From contig NZ_AP024853.1 in the NCBI RefSeq assembly GCF_024346715.1, positions 868,001 through 932,000 on the forward strand: a DNA stretch of 64,000 nucleotides, read 5' to 3'. This stretch comes from Photobacterium swingsii. Lineage in GTDB: Bacteria; Pseudomonadota; Gammaproteobacteria; Enterobacterales; Vibrionaceae. This document shows positions 1 through 9,061 of this stretch, piece by piece (positions within the stretch are counted from its first letter, which is position 1; each line of letters starts with the position of its first letter). The notes beneath the pieces were generated by a model. The model made no database searches, was not told the DNA's origin, and saw nothing but the letters and a program-made list of their open reading frames with translations. The translations under genes were made by a program, and so were the position numbers.

Positions 1-573
1 GGCATAACCTTTACCTGGCACGTTAATATTGAGGATATCTTTTACCAATTCACCCATGGCAAGATTAGAGGCTGCGACACCAACAATTTCACCTTGCTGA
101 AATACAGGATCAGCCAATGTCACCACCAAGGTTTGCATAGTATGACTAACATACGGCTTGGTCGTGATAGGTTGGCGAGCAGCATATGCTTCTTTGTACC
201 AACCGCGGGTACGAGGATCGTATCCAGCTTTATTCAAGGACGGATCATGACGGTGCATCACACCTTCACGGGTACCGTAGTAACTTAGGCCAAAATCACC
301 CGCCACTAGCGTTTGTTTTAAGTGAGAAACAATGTCTAAGTTTGGTTTGAGTTCAATCGCTTCTTTTAGTGCTTGAACTGCTTGCTGGCGGGCACCAAAC
401 CAATCACCGATCCCTTTGCTATAAGCCGCTGCAGTATTGTGACTTTCGCTACGAATTGCACTCCATGCTTGGTCCTTCATTGATTGATACGAAAACCAGC
501 TCAATACGACAATTGTCAAAAAAATTAATGAAAGGCTTGATAAAACCAATTTCATCTTTAAAGATAACCGCAT
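1..573 (-). CDS. Methyl-accepting chemotaxis protein, N-terminal part (cut by window edge)
   Basis: Reading leftward from ATG at 573, the frame stays open for 191 codons to the window edge, so only the sensory half is present. The first about 30 residues form a positively charged start and one membrane helix (LVLSSLSLIFLTIVVLSWF). The periplasmic part that follows has the signature of a double Cache (dCache_1) ligand-binding domain: DWFGARQQAVQALK early on, the DPRTRGWYKEA motif around residue 130, and VTLADPVFQ. This combination is typical of Vibrionaceae chemoreceptors for amino acids or other small ligands. HAMP and signalling domains would lie to the left, outside the window. The ligand cannot be told from sequence. 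Confidence 0.85.
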   Translation of the reverse strand, partial: MRLSLKMKLVLSSLSLIFLTIVVLSWFSYQSMKDQAWSAIRSESHNTAAAYSKGIGDWFGARQQAVQALKEAIELKPNLDIVSHLKQTLVAGDFGLSYYGTREGVMHRHDPSLNKAGYDPRTRGWYKEAYAARQPITTKPYVSHTMQTLVVTLADPVFQQGEIVGVAASNLAMGELVKDILNINVPGKGYA

Positions 574-709
574 AATATCCCTTATAATAATTAGCACGTC
601 TAAAACCATTTATATATAACGGATATTAATGCAAGCAGTAATTCGATCTGCGACACATATCAAACTAATTACAATGCACTCAATTGACAGGGTAGAATGA
701 GAGCAAAAT

Positions 710-743
710 GTTCACTTTGAGTTCACCTTGCATCACTTACAAT
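710..743 (+). promoter_or_regulatory. Direct-repeat operator and -10 before the PepSY/CarRS-like operon
   Basis: GTTCAC at 710-715 is repeated exactly at 721-726, an 11-bp period. That is the spacing at which OmpR/PhoP-family regulators bind two half-sites on one face of the helix. A -10-like TACAAT follows at 738-743, so the repeats cover the -35 position as expected for an activator. The first gene downstream starts at 781 and its operon encodes an OmpR-family regulator, so autoregulation is the simple inference. Confidence 0.5.
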
Positions 744-780
744 ACTCACCATGATAAATATTCACTGGTGGAAGGTACTT

Positions 781-1152
781 ATGAAGGTAAGCAAAATCAT
801 TAAGTCACTGACATTAAGCACGATTATTTGCTGGATTGCCCTGATGAGTGCAACAGCAACCGCTGCCCCCACACCACGATTAGAAATCGACGAAGATCAT
901 GATGATTTCATGGAAGCCGTTGAACAAGGACTGATCCAATCTTTTTCGGCATTACAAACGACCGTTGCGCGTCAATTACATGGTCGTATCATCAAAGTGG
1001 AATTAGAAGAAGATGATGATATCTGGATCTATGAGCTAAAATTGCTCGATCCAAACAATAATATCGTCAAAGTTGAATACGATGCCCGTACGCTTTCTAT
1101 TATCAAAATATCAGGGCGTCAGCTTGAGAATATTATCAAGGGAACAGAATGA
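781..1152 (+). CDS. Exported PepSY-domain protein
   Basis: A 123-residue protein with a cleavable-looking signal peptide (hydrophobic LTLSTIICWIALMSATATA then AAP). A PepSY-type fold follows: residues about 60-110 include ALQTTVARQLHGRIIKVELE and the end DARTLSIIKIS. PepSY proteins often sit in the periplasm beside sensor kinases and are thought to modulate signalling or proteases. I chose ATG 781 over the upstream in-frame ATG at 751 because a GGAAGG-like ribosome site precedes 781 at good spacing and the signal peptide starts there. Its stop overlaps the start of the response regulator gene by 4 bp (ATGA), so the two are translationally coupled. It is probably the accessory component of this two-component system. 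Confidence 0.8.
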   Translation: MKVSKIIKSLTLSTIICWIALMSATATAAPTPRLEIDEDHDDFMEAVEQGLIQSFSALQTTVARQLHGRIIKVELEEDDDIWIYELKLLDPNNNIVKVEYDARTLSIIKISGRQLENIIKGTE

Positions 1153-1814
1153 AAATCTTAGTTGTTGAAGACGAAGTTACGCTAGGCGGTCAAATTGTTG
1201 AAGGCCTAGAACAAAATGGCTGGGTTGCCGAATTATCATGTGATGGCATCGATGCATTATACCGCGCGACCTCAGAGCCTTGGGATGCCATTGTCCTTGA
1301 TCTGGGGCTACCTAAATTAGACGGGTTAACCGTACTTAAAGGTATTCGCGATGAAAACGTCAATACGCCCGTGGTTATTCTTAGTGCCCGAAATGAATTA
1401 ACTCAGCGTGTTGAAGGATTAAATGCAGGCGCCGATGACTACCTTACAAAACCCTTTCAAATGGTTGAATTAGTCGCTCGTTTACGTGCCCAACTTCGTC
1501 GAGCATCAGGCAGTGGCTCACCAGTGATTCAAGCAAGCGGCCTAAGCTTAGATACACGTACATCTAAAGTCATGTGGCAAGGCCAAGCTATCGACTTAAC
1601 AGCACTTGAATTTAAAGTGCTTGCTTACCTGATGCATAACACTGATAAAGTGATTTCTCGTACTGAACTGGTTGAGCATATCTATAAGCAAGATTTCGAC
1701 CGTGACTCCAACACCATTGAAGTCTTCATTGGTCGCATTCGCCGAAAAATTGGTGGTGATGTCATCAAAACTGTTCGAGGGCTAGGATACCGCATTAATG
1801 CCGATGCAAAATAA
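1149..1814 (+). CDS. OmpR-family response regulator (CarR/VprA-like)
   Basis: The 221-residue protein has a receiver domain (acidic VVEDE at the N-terminus, phospho-acceptor Asp in VLDLGLP, Lys in LTKPF) followed by a winged-helix DNA-binding domain ending IKTVRGLGYRIN. It resembles PhoP/QseB and, from memory, the Vibrio cholerae CarR (VprA) regulator of calcium response and polymyxin resistance, which is also paired with a PepSY gene. It overlaps the genes on both sides (4 bp upstream, 17 bp downstream), giving a tight three-gene operon. The 11-bp-phased GTTCAC repeats upstream of the operon are candidate binding sites. OmpR-family identity is sure; equivalence to CarR is probable but was not verified by alignment. 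Confidence 0.92.
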   Translation: MKILVVEDEVTLGGQIVEGLEQNGWVAELSCDGIDALYRATSEPWDAIVLDLGLPKLDGLTVLKGIRDENVNTPVVILSARNELTQRVEGLNAGADDYLTKPFQMVELVARLRAQLRRASGSGSPVIQASGLSLDTRTSKVMWQGQAIDLTALEFKVLAYLMHNTDKVISRTELVEHIYKQDFDRDSNTIEVFIGRIRRKIGGDVIKTVRGLGYRINADAK

Positions 1815-3141
1815 GGCCAACCGAACACCCGCAAGTCTTCGCAGCCGCTTACTTTTTGCGGCGGCTGCTTGGCTATTGCTGATCACCCTGAGTGCGGGTT
1901 ATCTCGTCCCTAACGTTATCCATCAATATTTAGTGGATCAAGAAAAGCAACAACTAGACCTGTACCTTGATGAAATAACTGCGCTGGCCGATACCGATGC
2001 CAATGGACGTATTACCATTACCGCGCCGATGGCTAACCCTCGATTTCAATCACCCTACAGCGGTTTATATTGGTCGCTCAGTACCGAACAATTCCAACTT
2101 CGCTCTCGCTCATTGTGGGATAGCCGTATTTCAGGCAACGAAGAGGAAGGCTTCACAGGGCCAAACGACCAAGCATTACTGACTGTCGAGCGTGACATCT
2201 ATCTACCTGACATTGATGATCCCGTCTCCTTAACTATCGCGATAGATAAAAGCCGTCTTAACGACACGCTGCACCAGCTCAACCAAGGTTTATGGATTTT
2301 ATTACTGATCATGGCCGTTGGTATGCTAATGCTCACTTGGCTCCAAGTAAGTTGGTCATTACTACCACTGAAAAAACTACAAGCCAATCTTAAGCAAGTA
2401 CGTGACGGTGATACAACTGAGCTCAAGGCAAATTACCCTAAAGAAGTGCAACCTGTTATTGATGACTTAAATGCACTGCTTTTCCACTACCAAGAGTTGC
2501 TAGAACGAGCGCGCAATCAATCGGGCAACCTTTCTCATGCGCTAAAAACGCCCATTGCAATTCTAAACAATGAAGTAACTGTGCTGCCAAAAGACGCGAG
2601 GGAGAAGTTAGCGCCTACTATCAATCAGTTACAGCAACATATCGACTATCATCTAGGTCGGGCTCGCATGGCTGGCGCAGCCAATATTCTTGCTGCTAAA
2701 ACCCAGCCTTCAGCCCGTATTGATGCAATATCTATGGCAATGGATAAAGTCTACGCCCAACGTGGTTTGGTATTAGTGAATGAAGTAGAAAGCGACATAG
2801 TGGTCGCCGTCGAGAAGCGCGATCTTGATGAAATCATTGGTAACCTTATTGAAAACAGTTACAAATGGGCTGATAACTTAATCCGCGTATATATTGAACC
2901 AAACACACAGCAAGCCGTTCACCTTGTTATTGAAGACGATGGTCCAGGGATCAGTGACGAGGGTTGTATTGAAGTGTTAAAACGCGGTGTGCGCCTTGAT
3001 GAATCCACCCCAGGCACTGGCCTTGGTTTGAACATAGCGAATGAATTAACCCATAGCTATCGTGGTGAATTAAAACTTTCTCGTGCCCATCTTGGTGGTT
3101 TGAGAGTGGATTTGCTGCTTCCTCTTCCACGAGGGGCTTAA
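1798..3141 (+). CDS. Sensor histidine kinase (CarS/VprB-like)
   Basis: This 447-residue membrane kinase has a TM helix at about 20-38 and a periplasmic region of roughly 130 residues with many acidic and aromatic positions. A second TM helix lies near 165-185 and is followed by a HAMP linker. The dimerisation/phospho-acceptor site reads NLSHALKTP (His about residue 250), and the ATPase domain has N-box NLIENSYKWA, DDGPGIS and GTGLGLN. The LSHALKTP form is that of PhoQ-type kinases. It would phosphorylate the regulator encoded just upstream, with which it overlaps by 17 bp. The input signal is unknown; divalent cation is plausible by analogy with PhoQ and CarS. Confidence 0.9.
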   Translation: MPMQNKANRTPASLRSRLLFAAAAWLLLITLSAGYLVPNVIHQYLVDQEKQQLDLYLDEITALADTDANGRITITAPMANPRFQSPYSGLYWSLSTEQFQLRSRSLWDSRISGNEEEGFTGPNDQALLTVERDIYLPDIDDPVSLTIAIDKSRLNDTLHQLNQGLWILLLIMAVGMLMLTWLQVSWSLLPLKKLQANLKQVRDGDTTELKANYPKEVQPVIDDLNALLFHYQELLERARNQSGNLSHALKTPIAILNNEVTVLPKDAREKLAPTINQLQQHIDYHLGRARMAGAANILAAKTQPSARIDAISMAMDKVYAQRGLVLVNEVESDIVVAVEKRDLDEIIGNLIENSYKWADNLIRVYIEPNTQQAVHLVIEDDGPGISDEGCIEVLKRGVRLDESTPGTGLGLNIANELTHSYRGELKLSRAHLGGLRVDLLLPLPRGA

Positions 3142-3149
3142 ACTTAATA

Positions 3150-3190
3150 GAGCCTATATTCCATCTAGACTAGAGACGAAATATAGGCTC
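3150..3190. terminator. Bidirectional hairpin between convergent genes
   Basis: Perfect 11-bp inverted repeat GAGCCTATATT / AATATAGGCTC with a 19-nt loop, directly after the kinase stop and before the end of the opposite-strand gene. The flanks are AT-rich, but neither side has a long U-run, so termination strength is uncertain. Confidence 0.6.
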
Positions 3191-3245
3191 CTTATATATG
3201 GCACGCATTCCGCGTTTTACTTACGTCATAACCTGCTACGTCATG

Positions 3246-3488
3246 CTAATAAGCAGGCCACACCGTCAAATTTACAATACGAACAACCACACCTAATACA
3301 AAGCTCGCCACGCCCATTCGATACCAGCGGTATTCAGCCACGTTCATCCCTACCCGCTTAAAAAACATGGTCGCCACACCCAACCAATTATGAGTTCGCT
3401 GGCCAAATTGCAGCATGCTTTTTGCAATCATTAACACGCCTAAGGTAATCAAAAGCATCTCTATGACTGACAGACTTGTTTGCAGCAT
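3246..3488 (-). CDS. Small two-helix membrane protein, unknown function
   Basis: This 80-residue hypothetical has two hydrophobic segments (SVIEMLLITLGVLMIAKS and GVASFVLGVVVRIVNLTVW) separated by a basic, aromatic loop (KRVGMNVAEYRWYRMG). I recognise no family. A GTG at 3494 is in frame, but ATG 3488 is preferred because AAGGGAA lies 6 nt before it and would abut the GTG. It is a stand-alone gene, convergent with the sensor kinase and divergent from the ABC ATPase. It is likely an inner-membrane protein; nothing in its surroundings suggests a role. Confidence 0.6.
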   Translation of the reverse strand: MLQTSLSVIEMLLITLGVLMIAKSMLQFGQRTHNWLGVATMFFKRVGMNVAEYRWYRMGVASFVLGVVVRIVNLTVWPAY

Positions 3489-3678
3489 GTTCACTTCCCT
3501 TTGATAGCACTTACTTCTATTCTCAGCATAAGCGAAAGGGGTAAATCAGCAATTAGACCTTAGTGGCAAGGGGATACACTTTATTTCAACGGATTACCAT
3601 AAAAGCCACATGCTTATTTAAGCGCTTTGGTGTAGTATCGCCTCCCCGAGAATGAACAACTACTGATATCGAGGCACT

Positions 3679-5325
3679 ATGCAACTTCTCGAAGCCAAAT
3701 TACAAAAAATCGATCGACACAATTACCGCAGCTATTCTAGCCTTCGTGGCGAATACAAATTCGTCGACTTCGACTTTTATATCGATATCACCCAAGCAGA
3801 CCCATACGCGCCAGCTTCTCGGGTTCGTGCGCACCGCGCATGGTCATTGACTGATCTTGCTTGGCTGAAAGACCAATCTGCAGATTACCAACGTGCAGCA
3901 CGTGATTTTATTGCGCGTGCATTCGCCGATCTTGCTCAGCAAGAGAATGGGATCCGAATTGACCGCCCAGGACAAACCGTTCTTGATCGTACTGCTGTTG
4001 TCTTCGACGACGAAGGTATTGAATTACGTTTTCGCGTAAATCTGCCGTCTGACGGTCGTACGATTATCGCCAAGAAAACGCTAAACCTACTGACCTTCAC
4101 CATGCCAAAAATCATTCGCCGTGCGACTATTGCACGCGAACTGGATATTGAAGCGATGAAACGTCACTGTGAAGCGGTTGAAGACCAAGTTGCACTTCGT
4201 GCTCAGCTAAAAGAACACAACTTATTAGCCTTTGTAGCTGATAACAGTATTTTGCCACGTCTAGCTGGTAATAATGATTCACCACTTGCTGATGCTGTTC
4301 CTTTCATCGCACCTGAATCGCTAGCGATTGAATTAGACGCACCACACCGTGGTAAAATTCGCGGCATGGGCGTACCAACGGGTATCACCATGATCGTTGG
4401 TGGTGGTTTCCACGGTAAATCTACCCTATTGAATGCAATTGAAAGCTCAGTGTTTGATCATCTACCAGGTGATGGCCGTGAGTACATCGTCTCTGACGAA
4501 ACAGCGGCTAAGATCCGTGCTGAAGATGGTCGCTGCGTTCATAATGTTGATCTATCTCCGTACATCTCTAACCTGCCAATGGGTAAAGATACGGCATCAT
4601 TTAGCTCGCAAAACGCATCAGGCTCAACCTCACAAGCGGCATGGTTGCAAGAGTCTATCGAAGCAGGTGCACGTGCACTCCTTATCGATGAAGATACCTC
4701 AGCCTCTAACTTCATGATCCGTGACGAGCGTATGCAAGCGCTTATCGCCAAAGATGATGAACCAATCACACCACTTGTTGACCGCGTTTCACTCCTACGT
4801 GACCAGCTAAATATTTCAGTATTACTGGTAATGGGTGGCTCTGGCGATTACCTAGATGTTGCTGATACTGTCATTCAAATGCATAACTACCAAGCCATTG
4901 ATGTAACAGCAAAAGCAAAAGAAGTGGTTGCGTCACACCCAACGCGCCGTGCACTAGAAGGTTCTGAATCATTACAGCGCCCTCGTACTCGCCCTATCAA
5001 TCGTGCCGCTCTAAAAGCATTGCTTGAAGATGGTAAGTTCCGCGTACAAGTAAAAGACAAAACAGCAATGCGTTTTGGCCGTGAATTAGTAGATTTGAAA
5101 GCACTTGAACAAGTCGCTGATTCAAGCCAACTTCACACTATTGGCTGGCTATGGTTCCAACTGGCTCAAGGCAAAGGATGGGAAAAAGTACCGAGTAAAG
5201 CCTTTGCGAACATGCTCAATGATGACTGGTTTAGCATGATGCCAAACTACGGTGATTTAGCTAAGCCGCGTGTTATTGAAGTGATGGCGGTACTTAACCG
5301 TATGCGTAAATCTGAATTCAAATAA
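3679..5325 (+). CDS. Predicted ATPase of the ABC class (COG3044 family)
   Basis: A soluble 548-residue protein of the stand-alone ABC-like ATPase family (Pfam ABC_ATPase, COG3044). The P-loop is GGGFHGKSTLL near residue 237, a signature-like stretch follows (FSSQNASGSTSQAA), and the Walker B region is ALLIDEDTSASNFM. There are no membrane segments and no permease partner nearby, so it is not a transporter. Family members have an unusual insertion-rich ATPase core, and I know of no settled function for them. GAGG precedes the ATG. It is monocistronic, with a strong terminator downstream at 5385. Confidence 0.85.
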   Translation: MQLLEAKLQKIDRHNYRSYSSLRGEYKFVDFDFYIDITQADPYAPASRVRAHRAWSLTDLAWLKDQSADYQRAARDFIARAFADLAQQENGIRIDRPGQTVLDRTAVVFDDEGIELRFRVNLPSDGRTIIAKKTLNLLTFTMPKIIRRATIARELDIEAMKRHCEAVEDQVALRAQLKEHNLLAFVADNSILPRLAGNNDSPLADAVPFIAPESLAIELDAPHRGKIRGMGVPTGITMIVGGGFHGKSTLLNAIESSVFDHLPGDGREYIVSDETAAKIRAEDGRCVHNVDLSPYISNLPMGKDTASFSSQNASGSTSQAAWLQESIEAGARALLIDEDTSASNFMIRDERMQALIAKDDEPITPLVDRVSLLRDQLNISVLLVMGGSGDYLDVADTVIQMHNYQAIDVTAKAKEVVASHPTRRALEGSESLQRPRTRPINRAALKALLEDGKFRVQVKDKTAMRFGRELVDLKALEQVADSSQLHTIGWLWFQLAQGKGWEKVPSKAFANMLNDDWFSMMPNYGDLAKPRVIEVMAVLNRMRKSEFK

Positions 5326-5384
5326 TAGCGAACAGTACATACTGAAAGATATTCAGTTGTGATATTACGCTAACGCTCAAATAG

Positions 5385-5418
5385 AAAAAGCGGCTCGGTT
5401 AATCCCGAGCCGCTTTTT
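5385..5418. terminator. Strong bidirectional rho-independent terminator
   Basis: AAAAAGCGGCTCGG and CCGAGCCGCTTTTT form a 14-bp stem around a short TTAATC loop, with a T-run on one side and an A-run on the other. It lies between the convergent ABC ATPase and GNAT genes and can serve both. Confidence 0.93.
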
Positions 5419-5447
5419 GTTATCTTCACCGTTATAGGCTAATCATT

Positions 5448-6104
5448 TCAGACTTGATCGATAACAATAAAAAACACCAGACCATCTTGGTGTTCGGCGT
5501 CACGGTGATGTTGCTTGGCAGAGTTAAAAGTCTTATGGATCTTAAAACCATACTTCTGATAAAACGAATAATCACAATCTACATCAGTCCATAGAAAAGC
5601 CGTTGCGATACCATAGGTTTTACAAAAATGTACGTAACGATCCATCAATTTACGACCTAGTCCTTTGCCTTTAAGCTCTGGACTGACAATGAAAAGATTT
5701 ATTTCGCTATCAAATAACTCAGCATCCTCTTCACCCAGTTTGTCATTCAAGGTCAACTTAGCAAACTCCCTCTTCGCCGCATCCAGTTCTCCAAATGTGC
5801 CTCGTTTAAGGTGCTCATTCTTCCACTTGTTGATTTTCCTATCTGTTCGCATAAAACTTAATTCTCGAATCAGTGAAGGATGTTCATTGCTACCAAATAA
5901 GATGCCTTTCACGTTATCGGCTTCATCAACAATAATGTCTAAATGTGCATTCCAGTTTAAGCAAGTTTTCAAGTAATAGGCATAAACCGCTTTATCATCC
6001 GGAATACCTTTAAAGCCAGCATGTAAATTCCAGGTAATTTGTATGAGGCGAATACAACTTTCAAAATACGAATCATCATATTGCTTAAATATTAAATTCT
6101 TCAC
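5448..6104 (-). CDS. GNAT-family N-acetyltransferase
   Basis: The 218-residue protein has the acetyl-CoA-binding motif of GNAT enzymes near residues 145-165 (SPELKGKGLGRKLMDRYV, the R/QxxGxG/A pattern). The C-terminal core follows: TAFLWTDVDCDYSFYQKYGFK, the usual 'YxKxGF' end. The acceptor is unknown. The start is GTG at 6104, preceded by AAGGG at 5 nt. It lies 54 bp downstream of the FAD oxidoreductase gene on the same strand and could be its last operon member, which would fit amine chemistry, but that is inference. Confidence 0.85.
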   Translation of the reverse strand: MKNLIFKQYDDSYFESCIRLIQITWNLHAGFKGIPDDKAVYAYYLKTCLNWNAHLDIIVDEADNVKGILFGSNEHPSLIRELSFMRTDRKINKWKNEHLKRGTFGELDAAKREFAKLTLNDKLGEEDAELFDSEINLFIVSPELKGKGLGRKLMDRYVHFCKTYGIATAFLWTDVDCDYSFYQKYGFKIHKTFNSAKQHHRDAEHQDGLVFFIVIDQV

Positions 6105-6158
6105 AGTAACCCTTACGTGCTAAATCTAGCAATGTGCAAATTAATATGGTGGAGGGGA

Positions 6159-7571
6159 TTAATCATTCATTGCTTGTTTTGCTGCTGAGTCACCAGAATT
6201 AAAGGCTGCTTCAATCGTCGGATATTTCATGTAATCCCCCGCAAGATACACCCCCTGAAAGCTCTTTTTTAACGTATTTAGTCGAGAATAAGCCCCAAGG
6301 CTCATTACAGGGTAAGCATACTTAAACCGCTTAATATCGTAGCCTGATACTTTACTTTGTATGTTAGGCACAATATTTGATAGCTCGTCATAAACTATCG
6401 TCATCAGCTGTGTATCACTCAGCGTCATTAATGATTTATCTGCAACACCTTTTGGCGCTAAATAAGCACTGGCGATATATTCTTTTGTATCTTTCAACTC
6501 CGGGTTATAAAAACGCTCCACCCAAGTAGAGTCGTATAAATCCGTCACCACTTCACCGTCTAAAATAGCAAGATCGAACGCCTTATCGAAAATCGGGGAG
6601 TCCGAAAATAACGCGACCGTCACGTATTGTGCGTACTCGACTTTTGACAATAATGTTTTCTGTTTAGCTGTGAGGACATCTTTTGCAATCCAAGCAGTGA
6701 CGGGGGCTGGCGTTGCTATTATCAGCTTATTAGCAAAGACAAATGACTCGCTTGTACCTTCAGAAAACGTCACTTTATATTTACCATCTAGCTTGATGAT
6801 ATTCGTCACTTCACTGTTATAACGAACGCGATCATCAAGATATTGCGCTATCGTATCTGTGATCAAGCTGATGCCTCGCTCTGTCGTCCAAGAGCCAGAC
6901 TCATCAGAAGGCTCCATCAAATCACTGTAAGACGAGGTACCAAGGTAATCAAATGCCACTTCAGGCAAAATACTCAACGCTGAGATATCATTTAAATTGG
7001 CACCAAATAGTCCTCGAGACATCACGTCGTAACGACGCTGAATAAACGGGTCAATATGATTATCATCAAACCACTGCTTGGCAGTGATTGTATCCAAGGC
7101 TAGTAAATCCTCTTTGGATGCAAGGGTTAACGTTTTCTTGAGTAACTGAAGAAAGTGCTTAAACTGCTTCTCTCCTGCCATATCGTTCGTGAGCTTTGCC
7201 ACCCTATCGCTGCCGATATGCATCTTACCTTGGTAGTAGCTTGCATCCATGGGTGTTGGGATCTCAACCATTGGAATGTTCAACTTATAAACGATATTCC
7301 TCAACGCCCCTTCCGGCTCACCAATATATTCCGTGCCTTTTGCATAATGGAACTGTCCTTTACGGCCATTTTCAGCAATACCACCTGCACGGTTATTTTT
7401 CTCTAAAATAATAAAGTTCTGATTCGCTTCGTTAAGTGTAAAGCCTGCAGAAAGGCCAGCAGCACCCGCCCCAACAATGACGTAATCATACTCAGTGGTT
7501 TTTGCGTGAACAGCTCCAGCAACTAACCATGCACTACTCATTACAGCAATTAGCTTTGTTATCATTTTCAT
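6159..7571 (-). CDS. Exported FAD-dependent amine-oxidase-like oxidoreductase
   Basis: A 470-residue flavoprotein of the amine oxidase/protoporphyrinogen oxidase superfamily with an N-terminal signal peptide (MITKLIAVMSSAWLVAGAVHA). The FAD dinucleotide fold follows immediately: VIVGAGAAGLSAGF and, about 20 residues later, the acidic FIILEKNNRAGG. The C-terminal FAD motif is VYLAGDYMKYPTIEAAFNSG. The start is ATG 7571, placed by GAGG at 5 nt and by the signal peptide; a longer in-frame extension to 7628 lacks support. Export makes it a periplasmic enzyme, unusual for the class. It lies 101 bp downstream of a two-component pair on the same strand, suggesting that the pair senses or controls its substrate. 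Substrate unknown. Confidence 0.8.
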   Translation of the reverse strand: MKMITKLIAVMSSAWLVAGAVHAKTTEYDYVIVGAGAAGLSAGFTLNEANQNFIILEKNNRAGGIAENGRKGQFHYAKGTEYIGEPEGALRNIVYKLNIPMVEIPTPMDASYYQGKMHIGSDRVAKLTNDMAGEKQFKHFLQLLKKTLTLASKEDLLALDTITAKQWFDDNHIDPFIQRRYDVMSRGLFGANLNDISALSILPEVAFDYLGTSSYSDLMEPSDESGSWTTERGISLITDTIAQYLDDRVRYNSEVTNIIKLDGKYKVTFSEGTSESFVFANKLIIATPAPVTAWIAKDVLTAKQKTLLSKVEYAQYVTVALFSDSPIFDKAFDLAILDGEVVTDLYDSTWVERFYNPELKDTKEYIASAYLAPKGVADKSLMTLSDTQLMTIVYDELSNIVPNIQSKVSGYDIKRFKYAYPVMSLGAYSRLNTLKKSFQGVYLAGDYMKYPTIEAAFNSGDSAAKQAMND

Positions 7572-7672
7572 TGCGACCTCGACTATCTCATCGTTATATT
7601 CAATACAAATCCCCGCAGTAACAGGCATCGTATGCAGGTCAATATAGTCAACAAGCGGTTACCAACCGGTTA

Positions 7673-9061
7673 TCAAGGTGAGAAATAGAGCCTTGCAGTC
7701 ACTTGGCTAGAATTGGTGTCCATTTCATAGCGGTATTGTTTTTTCAGGCAAATCTTCTCAACCAGATACAGACCAATTCCATGAGATTCATGATCTTGTG
7801 AAATATCACTATCATGCGTATTGTCATTATTTGCTGAACAAACAGAGCCATCATCAGGGCTATCAACAGGATTACTGATCATAAATAGGTTGGTACTGGC
7901 GGTGATGCGGATCGTGCCTTGATGTGAATACTGTATCGCGTTACGGATCAGGTTCTCTAACAATAAATGAATGACAGTGTCGTTCGCTGACACTTCAGCT
8001 TGGCGATCAATATTCTCATCATCAATATCAACATTTTTGTCTTGCAGTAAATATCGATTATCTTCAATAACTTTACTGATCACCGTCGCTAAATTAACGC
8101 GTGAAATAGGCAAAGGAGCTTCGTTCTTTCGTGAAAGCCATAGCAAGGTTTGTACTAACTTTTTCATATTAGTCACCGCATACAGAATGCGCCCCGTTGC
8201 CCTTTCTGCACCTTTAATCAGTTTAGTATTTTGGGACGAATGACTCTGTGCTAAGTCGCTTTCTGAGATTGATTTATATTCAGATCCACTTCGGGTTATC
8301 ACCCTTTCTAATAATTCAGCACTTGAAAGGATAATCGCAATGGGGGTTCTTAATTCATGGCTAAGCGTGCGCAAAAAGAACGCCTCGCGCTTGATAATGT
8401 CCTGCTCTCGCTGTCGATTGAGTTCGACGCTATCGACAATACTGTTCAGCTCGGTGTATTTGAGTTCTTTTGATGCAGGTTGAGGAGACTTACCTGGATG
8501 GGTGATCCAGTTAAACATTCTTTCAACGGGATGGAGTAAGCGCCAGTATAGAATTGATGTAAAAAGCACAATGGTGGTAATAATTAGAATCAGGCCAATT
8601 GCGATCAGAACCAGATTTCCTCTCTGGATTTTATAATCGTATTTTATTTGATTTTCTAGGTCGTCATAATAATTCAGAATAAGATAAACGGGCTTATCTA
8701 AGCGCTTAATTGAGTATTTCATTGCATAGATATAGCGTTTATTTTCCCCATCATCGTATACGTATTTTTCTATCATTTGACGATTTTTCATCTCAGTCCA
8801 AGCAAAGCTCTGGCGAAGATAATTTGGCATCGAGTTAAAGTCGTTATAAATACTGAGCATCCCACTATCAACAGCTGAAGGTAAAACGCCAGATTCATCA
8901 AGGGTACGCTCTAACAACGCCCCTTGGTAAATCATAGTATTGCGCGTATCTGTACTGATCCCATAATTAACGTTAATAAACATTAAAGAAGCAAACAGCA
9001 AAATAAGTAATACGACAAAAACACTTAGCAGCTTTATCACCTCTTGCTTGATACTCAGCAT
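7673..9061 (-). CDS. Sensor histidine kinase
   Basis: This 462-residue inner-membrane kinase has TM1 at about 10-30 and an extracytoplasmic domain of about 115 residues without a recognised fold (rich in Tyr and Asp). TM2 lies around 150-170 (LVLIAIGLILIITTIVLF), followed by a linker and the H-box TLSHELRTPIAIILSS. The catalytic domain ends with GIGLYLVEKICLK; the N-box is LLENLIRNAIQYSH. The expected DxGxG box is degenerate (NPVDSPDDGSVCS, then an Asn/Asp-rich insert), which may weaken ATP binding. Its start overlaps the response regulator stop by 7 bp, so the two are co-translated. Confidence 0.9.
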   Translation of the reverse strand: MLSIKQEVIKLLSVFVVLLILLFASLMFINVNYGISTDTRNTMIYQGALLERTLDESGVLPSAVDSGMLSIYNDFNSMPNYLRQSFAWTEMKNRQMIEKYVYDDGENKRYIYAMKYSIKRLDKPVYLILNYYDDLENQIKYDYKIQRGNLVLIAIGLILIITTIVLFTSILYWRLLHPVERMFNWITHPGKSPQPASKELKYTELNSIVDSVELNRQREQDIIKREAFFLRTLSHELRTPIAIILSSAELLERVITRSGSEYKSISESDLAQSHSSQNTKLIKGAERATGRILYAVTNMKKLVQTLLWLSRKNEAPLPISRVNLATVISKVIEDNRYLLQDKNVDIDDENIDRQAEVSANDTVIHLLLENLIRNAIQYSHQGTIRITASTNLFMISNPVDSPDDGSVCSANNDNTHDSDISQDHESHGIGLYLVEKICLKKQYRYEMDTNSSQVTARLYFSP

